From Oscarella lobularis (lineage: Eukaryota > Porifera > Homoscleromorpha > Homosclerophorida > Oscarellidae), in assembly GCF_947507565.1 (NCBI RefSeq), contig NC_089182.1, positions 1,426,001 to 1,490,000 on the forward strand: a stretch of DNA of 64,000 nt. Direction: 5' to 3'. The notes beneath the pieces were generated by a model that had not been told where the DNA came from, did not search any database, and was given only the letters and a program-made list of their open reading frames with translations. Below, piece after piece: positions 11,698 to 23,898 of the stretch; position 1 is the stretch's first letter; the number at the start of each line of letters is the position of its first letter. A program made the translations under genes and the position numbers.

Positions 11698-12723
11698 ATG
11701 GATGCGTTGAAAGCAGCTGTAGGGGCTTTTCTAAGTAAAGAAGTTTGCTCAACCTACTCTCCGCGTTATTCGAGAGCCCTTCAACTTGCCGGGAGTCTTC
11801 GCGAATTTCTCGAAAGCTCGAATGATGTATCTGCTGCGACTAGCCTAGTTTCAGCGATCCGAGAGTGCGTCCGGCAGACAGCGTTGTATCCTAAAATGAC
11901 AGAGAAGCGAGAAAAGGCTTCTGTTGCGTTCGAGGAAGCCTCACTGACGTTGCTGCCTCTCTACTGGGAGATACTCTTCACTCAAATGGGCGTGTCGTAT
12001 CAAGACCCTCTTTTGACACAATCTGTCAACGACTTTGCTTTCGAGAACGCTTTTTCTCAGCAGTTTCTGACAGAAGGAGCGGCTGGGCGAGTAAGTCGTG
12101 TATCGGCAACAAGCATCGATCACACGATGTCAGCTGACGAGATGAATGCCCTACGATACATGTGCGGTTTTATTCCGTATAAGCTTCTCCACAAATTTGG
12201 ATCATCAGAGTCCGGTAGATGCAAAGCCTTGTGCCGCGTTTTGGAGCAGCTTAGGAATTCGGACCCCTCGACTTCTGACACCTCGACTTCTGACACCTCG
12301 ACTTCTGAGGGAAAGGCGATGCTCGATACAAGTGATACCGAAGCGTGGCTTAGTCGAGTCAACAGAGGCAGTTTGTTTCAAGTGACAGAAGCAGCATTTG
12401 AATTCTTTAGAGTAATTGAAAAATGTGTTCGTGATTACCTGCCGCCATTGCTGCGCAGAAATGAAGGCACTATTGAGTCCGTTCGAAGCGCTATAATGCA
12501 GAATCACGATGTGACGCTATTTTGGACGACTTTGACATCTGCGGACGAGACCGACTGCGACATTTTAGCGGAACTTCTATCGGAGATAGTCTCTCTATTT
12601 ATTACCATTCGTGGATTCGCAATTGCCGCTAGTTGGTTGGAGAGATATAAGCGAGAGAAGTGTTTGCGCGTGTCAAAGAGTCGATCTCTCGGGAATTCTA
12701 TAAATAAATCAATAAAGAAATAG
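11698..12723 (+). CDS. P-element accessory protein (second gene), function unknown
   Basis: The frame is uninterrupted from the ATG at 11698 (MDALKAAV) for 341 residues; an ATG at 11671 in the inverted repeat would add nine. I do not recognise a named domain. Four blocks are shared with the proteins of P2 (41498-42499) and P3 (43803-44704): DPLLTQSVN, ALRYMCGFIPYKLLHKF, VNRGSLFQVTEAAFEFF and LFITIRGFAIAASWLERYK. No Cys/His zinc cluster or catalytic motif is evident. A 15-bp repeat (three units near 12266-12310) gives a Ser/Thr/Asp stretch. The gene starts next to the left terminus and converges with the transposase. It may be an accessory DNA-binding or regulatory protein of the element; that is inference. 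Confidence 0.8.
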   Translation: MDALKAAVGAFLSKEVCSTYSPRYSRALQLAGSLREFLESSNDVSAATSLVSAIRECVRQTALYPKMTEKREKASVAFEEASLTLLPLYWEILFTQMGVSYQDPLLTQSVNDFAFENAFSQQFLTEGAAGRVSRVSATSIDHTMSADEMNALRYMCGFIPYKLLHKFGSSESGRCKALCRVLEQLRNSDPSTSDTSTSDTSTSEGKAMLDTSDTEAWLSRVNRGSLFQVTEAAFEFFRVIEKCVRDYLPPLLRRNEGTIESVRSAIMQNHDVTLFWTTLTSADETDCDILAELLSEIVSLFITIRGFAIAASWLERYKREKCLRVSKSRSLGNSINKSIKK

Positions 12724-12974
12724 ACAAACTGTTGCCCTGTTGTAGCAGAGACATGGATCAGTTTAAGGAGACGACCACGCGAAGGACACGCGAGCTTTTA
12801 GGTCTCCCCCTCCTTTTACCACCCTACCTGCCTTCCCCCTCCCCTCTCCCCCGCCGCCCTCACATCCCCCACAATTACTGACTACATTCCTTCTTTATTG
12901 TCCCACTCATTCCCTTCTCCCACTCCCTCTTCCCCCGTTCCACGTTTAGAAACATTGGGTTCTTTCTTCTCGGC
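12724..12974. other. Gap between convergent genes of P1, pyrimidine-rich
   Basis: This stretch between the stop codons is strongly C/T-rich on the plus strand from about 12805 to 12950. It probably holds the 3' untranslated regions and polyadenylation signals of both genes. Confidence 0.5.
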
Positions 12975-15914
12975 TTATTTCGACGTAGAGCGCGCACGAT
13001 TCTGACGCTTGGATAGAGGCGTTTCGTCAACCACTTCCGTAGGATACAGGAGCCACTTTCTCGACGAATTGCCTCGAACGGGCATAAGTGCCATCGATCC
13101 TTGCTGCTTTATCGACATCGAATTTTCCAAGACATGTTTCACCGAAGGATTGTCCATTCGTCCCCCTGCTGCTCTTTGCTGTCCGAAATAATTTTCGATC
13201 GGGGTTTGGTTCAAGTGCCCGCTAAGAAGATAAAACTTGTCGGAACCTTCTACGGTGAAGAAATATTTCACCAATTCCACAAAAGATCGAACTAAACCAG
13301 AAGTTGGAGGTAGTGCTTGTAATGGGCACTAGGAGCTCATACCGGTTATTGTCCAGCCTTCGAGTGTCTCCCTGCTAAGCTGTCGCGAAGCCATCTCGCT
13401 CCGTGACAAACCAGGAACTGACTCAATCTGGGACCGCCACCCATCCAGGTATCCCAAGAAGTCGCTCTCCAAGAACTGTAGAAAAAAGGGCCGATGACCA
13501 AACGTTTTTAGTGGAACTACTTGATACCTTCAGTCGGTCGTCATCAGGACTCGTATATCCTCGTCGATCTGCTTTGTCTGCTCTTAGTGACCGTGCATTC
13601 AAGCAGTCAAACACTCTGTCAAACATTCGCACAAACTTGGCCGTCTCCTCCGACCCAAGAATTTGGCAATGTGCTAAGCCGTTAGCGACCCTGGAGCTCA
13701 AAACCTAAAGAAATGTGCACTTGCATATACCGGTAAAAAACATAGACTCACCTCAGCTGCAAGATCTACACGCATCCGTGAATAAGACGTTAGCTCGACG
13801 TGTTCGAGTTTCAATTTTGGCAACAGAGACAAGCCACTCCGATCAGCAGTTGCACGACAGCGGGCGTAAAGCTCTTTTATGTGCTTCCATGTTACCAGCT
13901 TTCCGTTAATCTGCAAGTTCTCGGTCACCGAAATTGCTGAATAGCTGCCTCAGACTCTTACCGTCATTGCTCTGCGAGAACTATTAGAGAATGAGTGCGA
14001 GAGACAATTTCGTGTGGTCTTTATCAGATGCGGAACATCAGAGAAAAAGAAGAGAGGCCGCGGCGGATAACTGTAGCGGTTCATGACCTTGTGCACTATT
14101 CCGTCGTTACTTCCGGGTGACAAGTGCTGTCGAAAAAATCTTCGGTTGCACGCCGCGCCGTCCGATGTCACGGCAATGACGTACAATCCACACATTTCTA
14201 TCTGCCGGACAGCTTCCCACAGTATCCAGTGAAGATCGACAGAATGAATACCTAATGAATACGTCCTCTTGATGAACAAACTATGTCTACTTTATTTGCG
14301 GTTACCTGACGTTGGGAAATGAACGTAAGGGAATTTCAGCGGCGAGACAAGGCCGCGTACAATCAAGCCAAGCACGTGAGTGGCTACAGAAAGCTTTTCT
14401 TCTGTGACGCTTTTCTCCAATCTTGCCAGCGAATCGTTGAAGTCGCCCAAATGCACAAGCCCGACGACTTTTCCAGAGTGCTTGTCGAAAACAATGTCTT
14501 CGCGCACTTTCCTTTCGTCGACGAGAAGGACCACGTGCTTTTCCACTTCGGATAGCGACTCAACTTTTGCTTCCGCTATAAGATGATTATTTGTTTCTTT
14601 TTGAAACCCTGGCTTCGCCTCATAGAAGTGCACGTAGTCGCGCAGGGTTCTCCGACGGGAGGCGCATGAAACCGGACGTACGGGTGGCATGGTAGGCTGC
14701 GGATGATAGCATCTTCAAATCGAGGGCCCACTTGATCATCATGGGATGCCATCTCATGCCTCGACCGTCAGACAAACGTGAGGCCTTTTTTTGCTGATCC
14801 CAGAAAAGCCGCCTAAAATGTAAGATTTGACCAAAAACGTTGTTCTTTAATGAATGCCTGCCTACTGAAACGATCCGGGAGGAAATTCCTGTTCGACGGA
14901 CGCCGTATTGTCATCCACAATATTGACCAACTCGCTGTGCAGCTCTTCCTCGGCGCAGACGCCGTGTGAAGCAACCGATGACGTTATAGCAGATTGTAAC
15001 CGCTGTATGCGCTGCTTCGACGTCTTTCTTTTAGCCGCGAGCTCCACGAGTTTTTTGACGCGCATTGGGGTGTCCAGCGACGAGTTTGGACGAGCCGAAG
15101 CCACTGCCGGTCTGTTAAGGATTGCTCGATTGTACTGCTTGTTCAATGTTTGCCTGTACTGTTGACAGCTGTTGCAGCGACGTTCCTTAGCGACAAGCAG
15201 AGAACAGTCAGCGCTCCGTATCGTTTTCTCGTAGGTGACTTCTTTGAAAGAAAACGGCGAGTGCCGGTCTATCATTGCTACATCAGTGCCCTTTTTGCCT
15301 ACGAAGTCTTCCTTTCGCACGTGGCGGATACGGAAATATCGCTCATCGGGATTGCCTGTACCGTGCGAAAAATGCAAATTATCTACGTATTGCCAGAGGA
15401 AATATTTACCTGGGCACATGTGCAACGAATCCAAGGTGGAAATTAGATCCTCTTCTGATTCAACTGTTACCTCCTCTTTCAAGGGAAAACCGCGAACAAA
15501 GACCGTTGCCCTCCCAGAACGCAGCTGGACGCTATGTGTAATCAGGGAAGGTGGTCCGTTCTCAGCCTGCCCATCTATCGTCAGCCTAGTGGAGATGCGG
15601 CTTAGAATCACGCAGTCTAAGGACTCCGATCGATGCCATGGGCCAGAGGAAACACTGAATAATGACATGCTAACATACAGCAGCAGGAAAAGCATACGGT
15701 ACCTAACAGAACTCTCAGAACTCTCAGCAGAACTTTCAGTAGAAGGACTAGCCGCAGGTATGGTTGCTGTCGAGCTACTGGCGGAACCAGTGCTTGCACA
15801 AGTGGTAGAAGGTTCCTTTGACGCGATCGGCCCAAAAATTGTTGTTTTAGATGACTTTGGCTTCGATGAGTTGGCAGTGCCCTTTCTACGAGTGAATCGC
15901 AACGGGCGTCCCAT
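12975..15914 (-). pseudogene. P1 transposase, P-element/THAP9-type RNase H fold, multi-exon
   Basis: The minus-strand gene starts at the ATG at 15914 (MGRPLRFTRRKG) and ends at 12975. In order, the coding pieces give a Cys-containing N-terminal region (PPSLITHSVQ, SADC, CNSCQQYR), a RGMRWHPMMIKWA segment, the first acidic catalytic-type block (VLLVDERKVREDIV), the TSDGAACNRRFF block, FFFSDVPHLIKTTRN, WKHIKELY, LEHVELTSYSRMRVDLA, and the C-terminal PIENYFGQQR with PVRGNSSRK. These are the conserved stations of P-element-like transposases. There is no N-terminal THAP (C2CH) finger. Several gaps between pieces look like short introns. A two-base deletion near 14655, before RTLRDYVHF, breaks the frame relative to P2, so the copy is probably inactive. 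Confidence 0.85.
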
Positions 15915-16495
15915 TTCTACCCAATTCAGACCAATATTTATTAACAAATACTAATGACGCTATTGCAGTTCACTAGAGGAACAATCGACGAAAAGAAAGA
16001 GCTGTTTTGTAATCAAGAGAGGACTGTCAATTCTGGCTAGAAGGTCCCCCCAGTTTGATTGTGCAGTAACGCCCACTCTGCGCTAAACACTCTAATTCGC
16101 AGACAAGTGCTTCACTAAACGCCTTCACAAGTAGCTCGTTCCATGACCCCTAGTCACAGCTTGACGTTACAACTTGTAGATGCGGCCTAGGATAATTAAT
16201 GCAAACGTAGGTCCCCCGCTCTGCGCGTGGGATGAGGCGAGACTCCGTGATACGCGCAAGACTTTGTGGTCATGCGAATGCATATTTCCCTTTGCGAGGT
16301 ACAGAACTAACTTTTCGCTTTTCGACGAAAGACCTGAACCCTGTATTTGAAGACGAATTCGCGAAGAGCATACGGGATGTGCTGTCAAAGACCGAGACAC
16401 ACCTTGCTTCAGCTGAATGTACAGGTAAGTCACGTGACACGGGCAAGTTGCCTATTCCTCTATTTTTCATCTATGGGCTAACACTCGGACTCGTC

Positions 16496-16756
16496 TGTGT
16501 TCTCCCGATTTTTTGAGCAAAAAAGATTTCCCGAAACGGGAGACAGATGCGTCAAAAATAAAAATAGTACTATTTTGGCAATTTAGCAAAGTGCTAGCTA
16601 TCCTCTTCTATTTCGTTTATAATATTAACTTTGTATTTATTCTTTGCAAGGAAATAATCATAGTAAATGACACAAGGGTAAAAAAGAAACGAAAAGAATG
16701 CTAATATATCACTTACTTCTTAGCTAGCTTTCTTTGCTCGGCTAACACTCGGACTT
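16496..16756. repeat. Copy B of the tandem duplication flanking P1
   Basis: Near-identical to 11291-11619 but lacking about 78 internal bases. It ends in GCTCGGCTAACACTCGGACTTA, which shows the uninterrupted target sequence that P1 hit in copy A. Confidence 0.85.
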
Positions 16757-18110
16757 AGATATTTTTTCAACTTTTGGACAGTTTTGTTTTCCATGCCATT
16801 TACTATGTTCTGCCGATTGTTGGCGGACTGGTTGCATGATTGGCACTGCATATTTTTATTTCCTTTTCCTCTGCTTTGTCTATTTTGCGCTTCTTTCGCC
16901 TCTTCGTGGTTTGAGGCACGGACGCCGACGAGTCCTCTTTTCAAAGACCTTTGGCCACGGCTTGACCTGTTCTGTCTTCCGGCTCACGGAAGCTGGCGCA
17001 CACGGAGGGCCCCAACAGAACACTGATACCATCGTCATGTTTGCCAACGTCGTCGATATATTGTGGCTTGGTGTCAGAATTATCCATTAACTAGTATATG
17101 TTATCGATGTCTTTTTCGTTGTCATTGACGAGTTCGGCAATGGAAAGTTGCTTTCCCATTTGCAAGTAGAGATACTCAACATGAAATTTCTCCCCAAAAT
17201 TCGAATGAGGAACTTTGGGCGCGGGCAAGAGCGGTTCGCCAACGAATTGTACGCTTAGGGCGTTCAGAGAGCTCAATCCGCGACGATCGATGATTACAGG
17301 TGCCGTTTAGCCAGACGCTATATCCTCCATCTTAGAGTTCCACCGCAACGTTCCCTATATAATATATACTAGAAAGGGCAACGATCCCGCTCTCTTACTA
17401 CGGCGTTTTTTCCTCTCACGCACTTGCAGACAGGAATTGTTTCCGTTTCAAGCGTAGTATTTTGAACGTGACGGTAAAGATTCACTTCTTCTACGTCTTG
17501 GAAACACGGCACGTGCTTCTTCTCTTCTTCCCATCTTTCGGATGTCGTTAGCCAGAAATAGCTCGAGAGAACGGAGAAGCTCCTGGCACGTCTTCTGAAT
17601 AATGGCTTCGTTCTCTTTAATAGTCTCATCGACACCTCGCGTGTGTCATCGGTAATGCCGGTCCTTTTGCCAAGTGGTCAAAATTACGGTCTCTATCTCC
17701 TTATTGTCCATGACTTCGTAATCGGGTTCAACACTTTTTTTCACGCGAATTAACAATTTCTAGTCGTCCTCGTCCTACAGATAAATACACTTCGACGATT
17801 GACTGACCATAACTTCATTTTTGATGAACTTATTGGCCAGTGCAGACATAAAATGTCAAATTTCTAGCAGCACCTTATTGTCTGACCATGCGGAGAATAG
17901 AGAAGAGAACATGGACCCGGCGGGCCCGCAGCAATCCCGGTCGGAGTATAATACCGCCTGAAGAGATATAGACGAGGCGCCTGGCTTACCGCGAGACCGG
18001 GCCGTCTGCCATCGGCAGCGACGCCTTTTTCGACTCGGACGTGGGTAATACCGCTGTGAGTATTTCTCCTTTGTCGTTGGTTAATGTGGTACAGCATTCG
18101 CGGGCACTCA
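16757..18110 (-). pseudogene. Decayed DUF6729-type transposase-like gene
   Basis: The minus strand carries a broken coding sequence recognisable in order: TNDKGEILTAVLPTS (about 18085-18040), LYSDRDCCGPAG then WSDNKVLLEI and HFM (about 17960-17850), a KKSVEP segment, a W-x(4)-HVPCFQD block with VNLYRHV and CKCVRG (about 17540-17400), and a C-terminal GEKFHVEYLYLQMGK (about 17190). The DRDCC...WHFM and W..Q/K..HV.CFQD blocks are hallmarks of a large animal family annotated as DUF6729, thought to be transposon-derived. At least four stops or frameshifts interrupt it. A fragment of the first block recurs at 46030-46080. Confidence 0.6.
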
Positions 18111-18135
18111 TTTCACCACCTCTGCTTAGAAGAAC

Positions 18136-19350
18136 AGTCGTGTCGCTACTGCGGACCCCTTTCTGCTAGACTCGATAGCAAAACTATCAGATAAATTCAA
18201 CAAGGACTCTATTGAGTGTAGAATTGCGTCGTATGCTGTGCGCTGATCTTCGGTAAGCGTAGCCTCGTCGCGTGTGACTGTCGAACGGAGTAGGCCGACG
18301 TCGCAGGCAAATTCTGCTGCAATTTCTCTTGATGAGTGACTGGTAATCGCGTTTTCTCTTTCAGGCGTAGGTAAACCGTAATCTTTCAGTGGCTAGCCTC
18401 CGGAAAAGTAATTCTATTTAAATGAGTGCCCGATTGAAAATTGCTTCACTGAAAGGCAAAGTGTTGTTTGAGCAAATCGTCGTTTAGCATGAAGGTAGTC
18501 TTCGGCCATGAATTCCTTGTGAGCGTTCCACAGTGCGAGTGGATCGGAAATTTGACACTACTCTTTAACCGTTTTCTAAGTGGACTTGAAGGTGTTGCAG
18601 GGTCGGATCGTGATCCTGAATGGGAAAATGAAATATGCACCACATTGCTTCACTTGTGCATCTATATCTGGCAACCTGAAAACGTGTTATTTCGTCGTCT
18701 CGGTATTTTTGCTGTAGAGCAACTACAGCTTTATCTTTTCCTTTGTTAACATAATCGCACACGTATTTTATGGCCTTTACAGTGGCGCAATATTCGACAT
18801 TGGCGTGAGTGTCGAATGTTCGACAAAGAAATGGATTGTGCGGCTCAACCCACCTATTGTCAATATGTTTGCCATTGATTGTAACTGAGACGCAGCCTTC
18901 TTCAGGGGATCTTCTGCGGTAGATAGGGTAGCCGTCACGTGCTGTCACCGTTGCACTTAGGATTTCTCTGGGGTAATGTTTCGTGCAACGTCCATCCCTC
19001 ATGCAGGGCGAGTTGGGGGGTTGATGTGTCCGCACGGGACCGTGGATCATCATTGTAGAAACAATTCGGAAAAGTTCATGATCAGAATTGGAATCAGGGA
19101 GTTCGGCGCTTATGACTTTGTCAATGTCTTGAGGACGTATTTTGTCCACCATCTAAAGAAGATGGAGGTGAGGCAATCCGCGCTTTTTGCCATTCTATTG
19201 TGTAGAGGTGGCATCGCTTTCGGCCAAAAAGACGTTTTTTCAATAAGGTACATGTACCTTTACATTTTCAAGTAAAAACCCTTGCTATGATGTCGGGACG
19301 ATCAACAGCGGTCTGGAGAGGTACAGTGCACCCACGCATAAACTTCCACA
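18136..19350 (-). pseudogene. Second Helitron, truncated Rep/helicase remnant
   Basis: Minus-strand pieces match the Helitron at 1633-6254 but from a different subfamily: DRPDIIARVF (about 19310), LYTIEWQKA, a GLPHLHLL HUH-like motif followed directly by a TAG, then the open stretch 19152-18565 (DIDKVISAELPD, MIHGP, two-Tyr motif YVCDYVNKGKD). A deletion then skips to WNAHKEFMAEDYL (about 18520), YGLPTP and LTEDQRTAYDAILHSI (about 18270). The helicase core with Walker A is absent. It is an old, inactive copy. Confidence 0.85.
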
Positions 19351-19747
19351 CTTTAAAACCCTTTCACTGTCATATTGAGTGTATCCTGTTACAGAAAATG
19401 CGCATGTCACCCGCGAGATTCAAAATAGCTTGGTAGCAAAGCGGCATTCTCCCTAGCAACCTTTGTCAATCTCAATCAGGAGTGACTTAAGAAGAATATT
19501 AGCAATGTTGTGGTCGCCATGGCAACGCGAAATAAATAGAAACCTAAAATGTAGAAAAATTACCCGAAACGGCTCATAGTTTTTCAGATGAGCACTCCCT
19601 TGTGCTGTAAAAATTCCATGTACTTGATTTCAGCAGCTTCTGCACGAATCAGAACCTTTTTATTTTAGGGAGGAAACCGGAATTGAACTAAAATCATGAT
19701 ATTGACGGCACAAAACACTACAGGAACAATTTGCTACTAACGTTCAC
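19351..19747. other. No feature recognised
   Basis: Noncoding stretch between the Helitron remnant and the piggyBac C-terminus. It probably includes the 3' noncoding end of the piggyBac element, but no TTAA-bounded terminus could be assigned with confidence. Confidence 0.4.
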
Positions 19748-21266
19748 CTACAATTTGTTCAACGTGTGATATTCCTCGAAACAATTACGACCCGGAGTAA
19801 GGCAAAAATGCACGTCGCATGTGGTGCATCGAGTGTACGGTTCGTGACGAATTCTCTTTTTCATCCTTTTGGTTCTCTCACTGCAGCGCACACATTGAAG
19901 GCGAGTATGTGCGTCTACAGGAAGAATAGGCAATGATATATCTAGCCTCAAATCTTTACGCTGCCTCTTCCTGGTTTTTTTTTCTTCCCGAGTAACCGCT
20001 AATCAAATCCACTGCTAGTTCGAGGCGGAAGGCGCACAAATCTCGTTTGGCGCTTTCTTTACTCGTGTGATTTTCATCGACATGCTCCTCGACAATGTAG
20101 GCGTTCAGAAACGCTGCCTCCAACAGCCAAAAGACAATCCGTCTCCAGCACTTCCTACTTTTAGGCCCGACGTTGTAAAGGGCCGTTATTTGGTCGCCCC
20201 TTTCGACACCCCTCATGTTCTTGATGTAGGGCCCAAGTATGGGCGGACATTCGGCGTCGACTCTATGCCTTCCATCTCTCCGTGACGTTGTTGGAACTGT
20301 TCCATCTGGGAGCCTCGGAACATGCGCCGTCGACAAAAAAAAATATCTTTGGTCATACCAAACGCAAGCCATCATGTGATTCCTGCAAAGGTATTTGTAG
20401 AATCCTCTCTTTACATCTTTTTTCTTTGGAAGGCCAATCTTCAGACTTTTGGGAAATCCTTTCGATGGGGTCGAACTGTTCCACAGCAATAGATGGTTTT
20501 GCCCCACAAAAGATCAAACAGGGTGGGCGACGAGTAATAGTTGTCTGTATACAGAAAATGTCCCTTTCCCTCAAGTCCTTCTATCAAGTCTAAGACGATC
20601 TGCGTAGACAAGCCGTGTTCCCCATCAGTAACCGTCTTTTTTCCCGTATAGATCTCAAACTTGTAGATGTATTCGGTCGATGACTCCGCCAAAATAAAGA
20701 CCTAAAGAAATAAGTAGTATATGTACAGCATCTTCTATTCATTAGCCAAACCTTGATACCCCATTTAGTAGCTTTACGTATTTTTTTGTATCCAATACGT
20801 CTTTTATACGGAATCATGGCTTCATAAATCGTAATTTACAATCATATTCGGACTTGAACGCTGACTCCAAAATATTTCAGGGGTCGACCTTTTTGAAGCT
20901 TGTTGTATCTAAGATCTCCGTTTGGCAGTTCGCTTGCCGGATCTCAGACATGGAAGAACCTTAGAAGTTGCCAAAACCTACGGAACATACTGTATTAGAA
21001 AATAGTCTGTTCAAAGAAAGGTTACCTTTTAAGTGTCATCACATCTCGCAGATTGCAACTAAGTATTGGAATAGCCCTTTGCCAATAATCTTCAATGCGA
21101 GGAAATCGCATGTACCCCATCAGAATAATCAAGCCGAAAAATGCCTTCATCTCCTAAAAAATATTTGCTGAAAAATTACATTTGATATCTGTCCTCATTA
21201 CCATAACGCCGACTGGACTCTATGTTCGACCTCGTCCAGTATATTTTTCCGCGGCATTGAGATTAG

Positions 21267-23898
21267 CAGGGTTTTATACAGGATTTTTGAGTAGGGTGGG
21301 AAGATTTTATCCCGCGGCGCTGTGCGCCGCGGAAAAATTTTTCGGGACCACACCCACTCAAAGCACTGTTTTCCGCTAAATTTTGACCTTGCAGCGATGC
21401 TCTTTTAGCACGTTGCCTTTTCCATTGCTCTCTTTCTGTCCTTTTTCTGGTCGTTCTTTGAAGCTCCTGCCTGTGAGAAGCGTTTACAAAAGCAGTTTAG
21501 GGTCGCATTAGTTAGCGTACTTTACTCCAACTGACTCCCGGATTAAAACAGGATGGCAAAGCGTTTCTTTTACTCTGACGACAGCCTTACCGAGAACAGC
21601 TACACGATTAGCAGCGACGATGAAACGGTTGTGCAAGACTCTTCAACCGCTCTCACAACGGAGTCTAAGGAGGCAAAGAGGCGGCGGAAAGAAAAATCGT
21701 ACAAGGCTGGACTTTCTTTTCGACCAAAATGGAAGGAGACGTACGGCTGGCTGCTGTGCGAGTCGTCTGATGAAGGAATGTTTTGCTCTATTTGCCGAAC
21801 ACATGGTTGACCACCTTCTTCAGCTAAGGGAGCTTGGAGAGTTAGAGGCATTAGAAACTGGAATCATGGAGCAGAAATGTTGAAACAGCACAACAGCTCT
21901 CAGTGGCACAAAGATGCTGTTGTTGCGTCTCAACGCGCTGCTTCAGGTCGTACAGTGTTCGGCATGCAGCTGGCTGGGGTGAGAAAAGCACAAGAGGAAA
22001 AACGGCTGAAAAACCGTTCCATTATTTTGAAGCTTCTTCGTTCGGTGTATTTTATGGCAAAAGAGCACGTCTCCCACTCCACTACATTCACTGATTTAGT
22101 AGGTCTTCAAATTGAAAATGGTGATGACACTCTGAAGCAGCATGTTGAAAGTGGGGCAGAAAATGCACAGTACACGTCTTCGTTCTCCTGTACGAATATG
22201 ATTAAAGCTATTGATGATTGGATTTTGAATGGCTTGCACAGCAGTATCAGGAAGAGCTCTTACTTTTCCATTTTAGCTGAAGAATCGCAAGACATTACCT
22301 CTCAGGAGGAGCTTTCTGTGTGCTGCCGATGGCTCGTAGACGGAAAGCCTGAAGAGCACTTTTTTGGATGTCATTCAGAATACGTCAAAGCAACTAATGC
22401 AGAAACTTTGGCCAAAGCACTTACGGACTTTATAGAGACAACAGGCCTTGATTTTGAGAAGCTTGTAGGCCAAGGGTATGACGGGGCTGCAACGTTTTCC
22501 GAAACAAAGACAGAAGTTGGTAAAAGAATTAGAACTCGGGCTGCTCATGCTCTCTACGTTCACTGCTCGTGTCACAGGCTGCAGCTTGCAAGTGTACAAG
22601 CAGCGGCAAGTAATCCCGAAATAAAAAAAGTATTCGGAATGATGACAAATTTGTGGAAATTGTTCTATTACTCTCCCAGAAAAGCTGAAGCCCTTAAAGA
22701 GGTTTCATCAGTTCTTAACTTGCCTCAGCTTAAAGTTGTAAAACCTAGCGACACGAGGTGGCTGTCTCACGAGCGTTGCATCAAAGCCATTTGCAAAGAT
22801 CTGCCCTCCCTCATTATTACACTTCAACAACTATACGAATCCGATGGAGACAACGAAGCCTTTGGGGTAGTTACCCTTCTTTCAAGCACTGTGGGAATAA
22901 TGAGTGTGATCATGTTGTCCCACGTTCTCAGCATAGTGACTAAACTAAACCTGTTTATGCAAGCTTCAAATGCTGACTTTACAAGGCTTCCTAATTTTCT
23001 AAGTAATATTTACGAAGAACTGATGTCCGCTAAAGATGAAGATTCTGTCTGGATTACGAAATCGAAAGAGGCAATGACCTCGCTTCGGGAGGAACACGGA
23101 ATAACTATAGCAGATAAATTCGGATTTACGTCAGCTGTGATTAGTGCCGAACAGTACAGTGATAAGATTGCCGCTCCGTACATCTCGAAGTTAATTTCGA
23201 ACATTAAAAAGAGATTTTCGGACGAAACCGTGAGCCTATTGGTGGCAAGTTCAGTATTCCATCCTTTGAAGCTGCCACCAATAGACAGAGTCCGCGGGTA
23301 CGGTGAAGAGAAAATTGGTGTACTAGCGTCTTTCTACGGAGAAGATGCTGAAATAGAATTCCAAAGCACCCGATTTGTCTCCAAAGCGTTAATTTGCAAA
23401 GAAACCTTGCTGGAAGAATGGCACATGTTTGCAAAAGCTCTGGTACAGGAAAAGAAAAAATGGAAAAAGAAACCCCTAACCCTTCAATGATTCAGCTGGC
23501 ATCGGCTATGTTTGGCTGCGAAGCGTATAGAAGTATATTTCCCGAGTATTTCAAACTGTTAGAGATTATCCTATCCCTTCCCGTTTCAACCGCGACTGTA
23601 GAGAGATCGTTTAGCAAAATGAGGCTAATTAAGACGCGTCTGCGAAGCCGCTTGACTGATGACAATCTTAAAAGACTCATGAGAATAAGCATAGAAGGAC
23701 CGGATTTAAAAGATGTTAGATTTGAGGAAGTTTTAGACATATTTAAGAAAAGCAATAGGCGAATCCTTTTGTAGATTAGATCATTAGCGCTCAAGTTTAT
23801 TACTAATAATATCAATTTTTGTCCGATTTTTTAGAGTGGGAAGAAAAGTTCTAGGGTGGGAATATTCCCAGGGTACCCACCCTCTGTATAAAACCCTG
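21267..23898. mobile_element. hAT transposon with 5-bp target duplication
   Basis: The termini are CAGGGTTTTATACAG (from 21267) and the inverse CTGTATAAAACCCTG (to 23898). They are flanked by ATTAG at 21262-21266 and ATTAG at 23899-23903. Most hATs duplicate 8 bp, but a group with 5-bp duplications is known. The element lies in an intron of the minus-strand piggyBac gene and is therefore younger than it. Confidence 0.88.
21553..23774 (+). pseudogene. hAT transposase with BED/TTF-like finger and dimerisation domain
   Basis: The frame starts at 21553 with a charged N-terminus and a C2H2-like finger (MFCSICRTHG ... LKQHNSSQWH). The RNase H-fold core includes LAEESQDIT, VGQGYDGAATFS, LYVHCSCHRLQLA and PSDTRWLSHERC. 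The C-terminal hAT dimerisation block is LLEIILSLPVSTATVERSFS, followed by LKTRLRS-type residues. Two lesions are visible: an in-frame TGA at 21808-21810 inside the finger, and a one-base loss at an A run (23455-23460) that moves the dimerisation domain to another frame. Otherwise it is full length (about 740 codons), close to ZMYM1-like hAT proteins. Confidence 0.88.

Larger units (their letters stand above)
11620..16475. mobile_element. P1: P-element superfamily transposon with two convergent genes
   Basis: The ends are CATAGAT (11620) and its inverted form ATCTATG (ending 16475). The inverted repeat runs well over 50 bp (AAAAATAGAGG, ATAGGCAACTTGCCCGTGTC, then TCACG and, after a gap, GAAGCAAGGTGTGTCTCGG). 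The direct repeat GGCTAAC flanks both ends (11613-11619 and 16476-16482). P elements are known for 8-bp duplications and a CATGATGAAAT terminus; here 7 bp match perfectly and the terminus is similar. It contains a transposase on the minus strand and a second gene on the plus strand, meeting tail to tail. Confidence 0.9.

Noticed and set aside
15235-15954. Plus-strand 239-codon open frame
   Set aside because: Antisense to the P1 transposase N-terminal coding region, which matches P2; no independent support.
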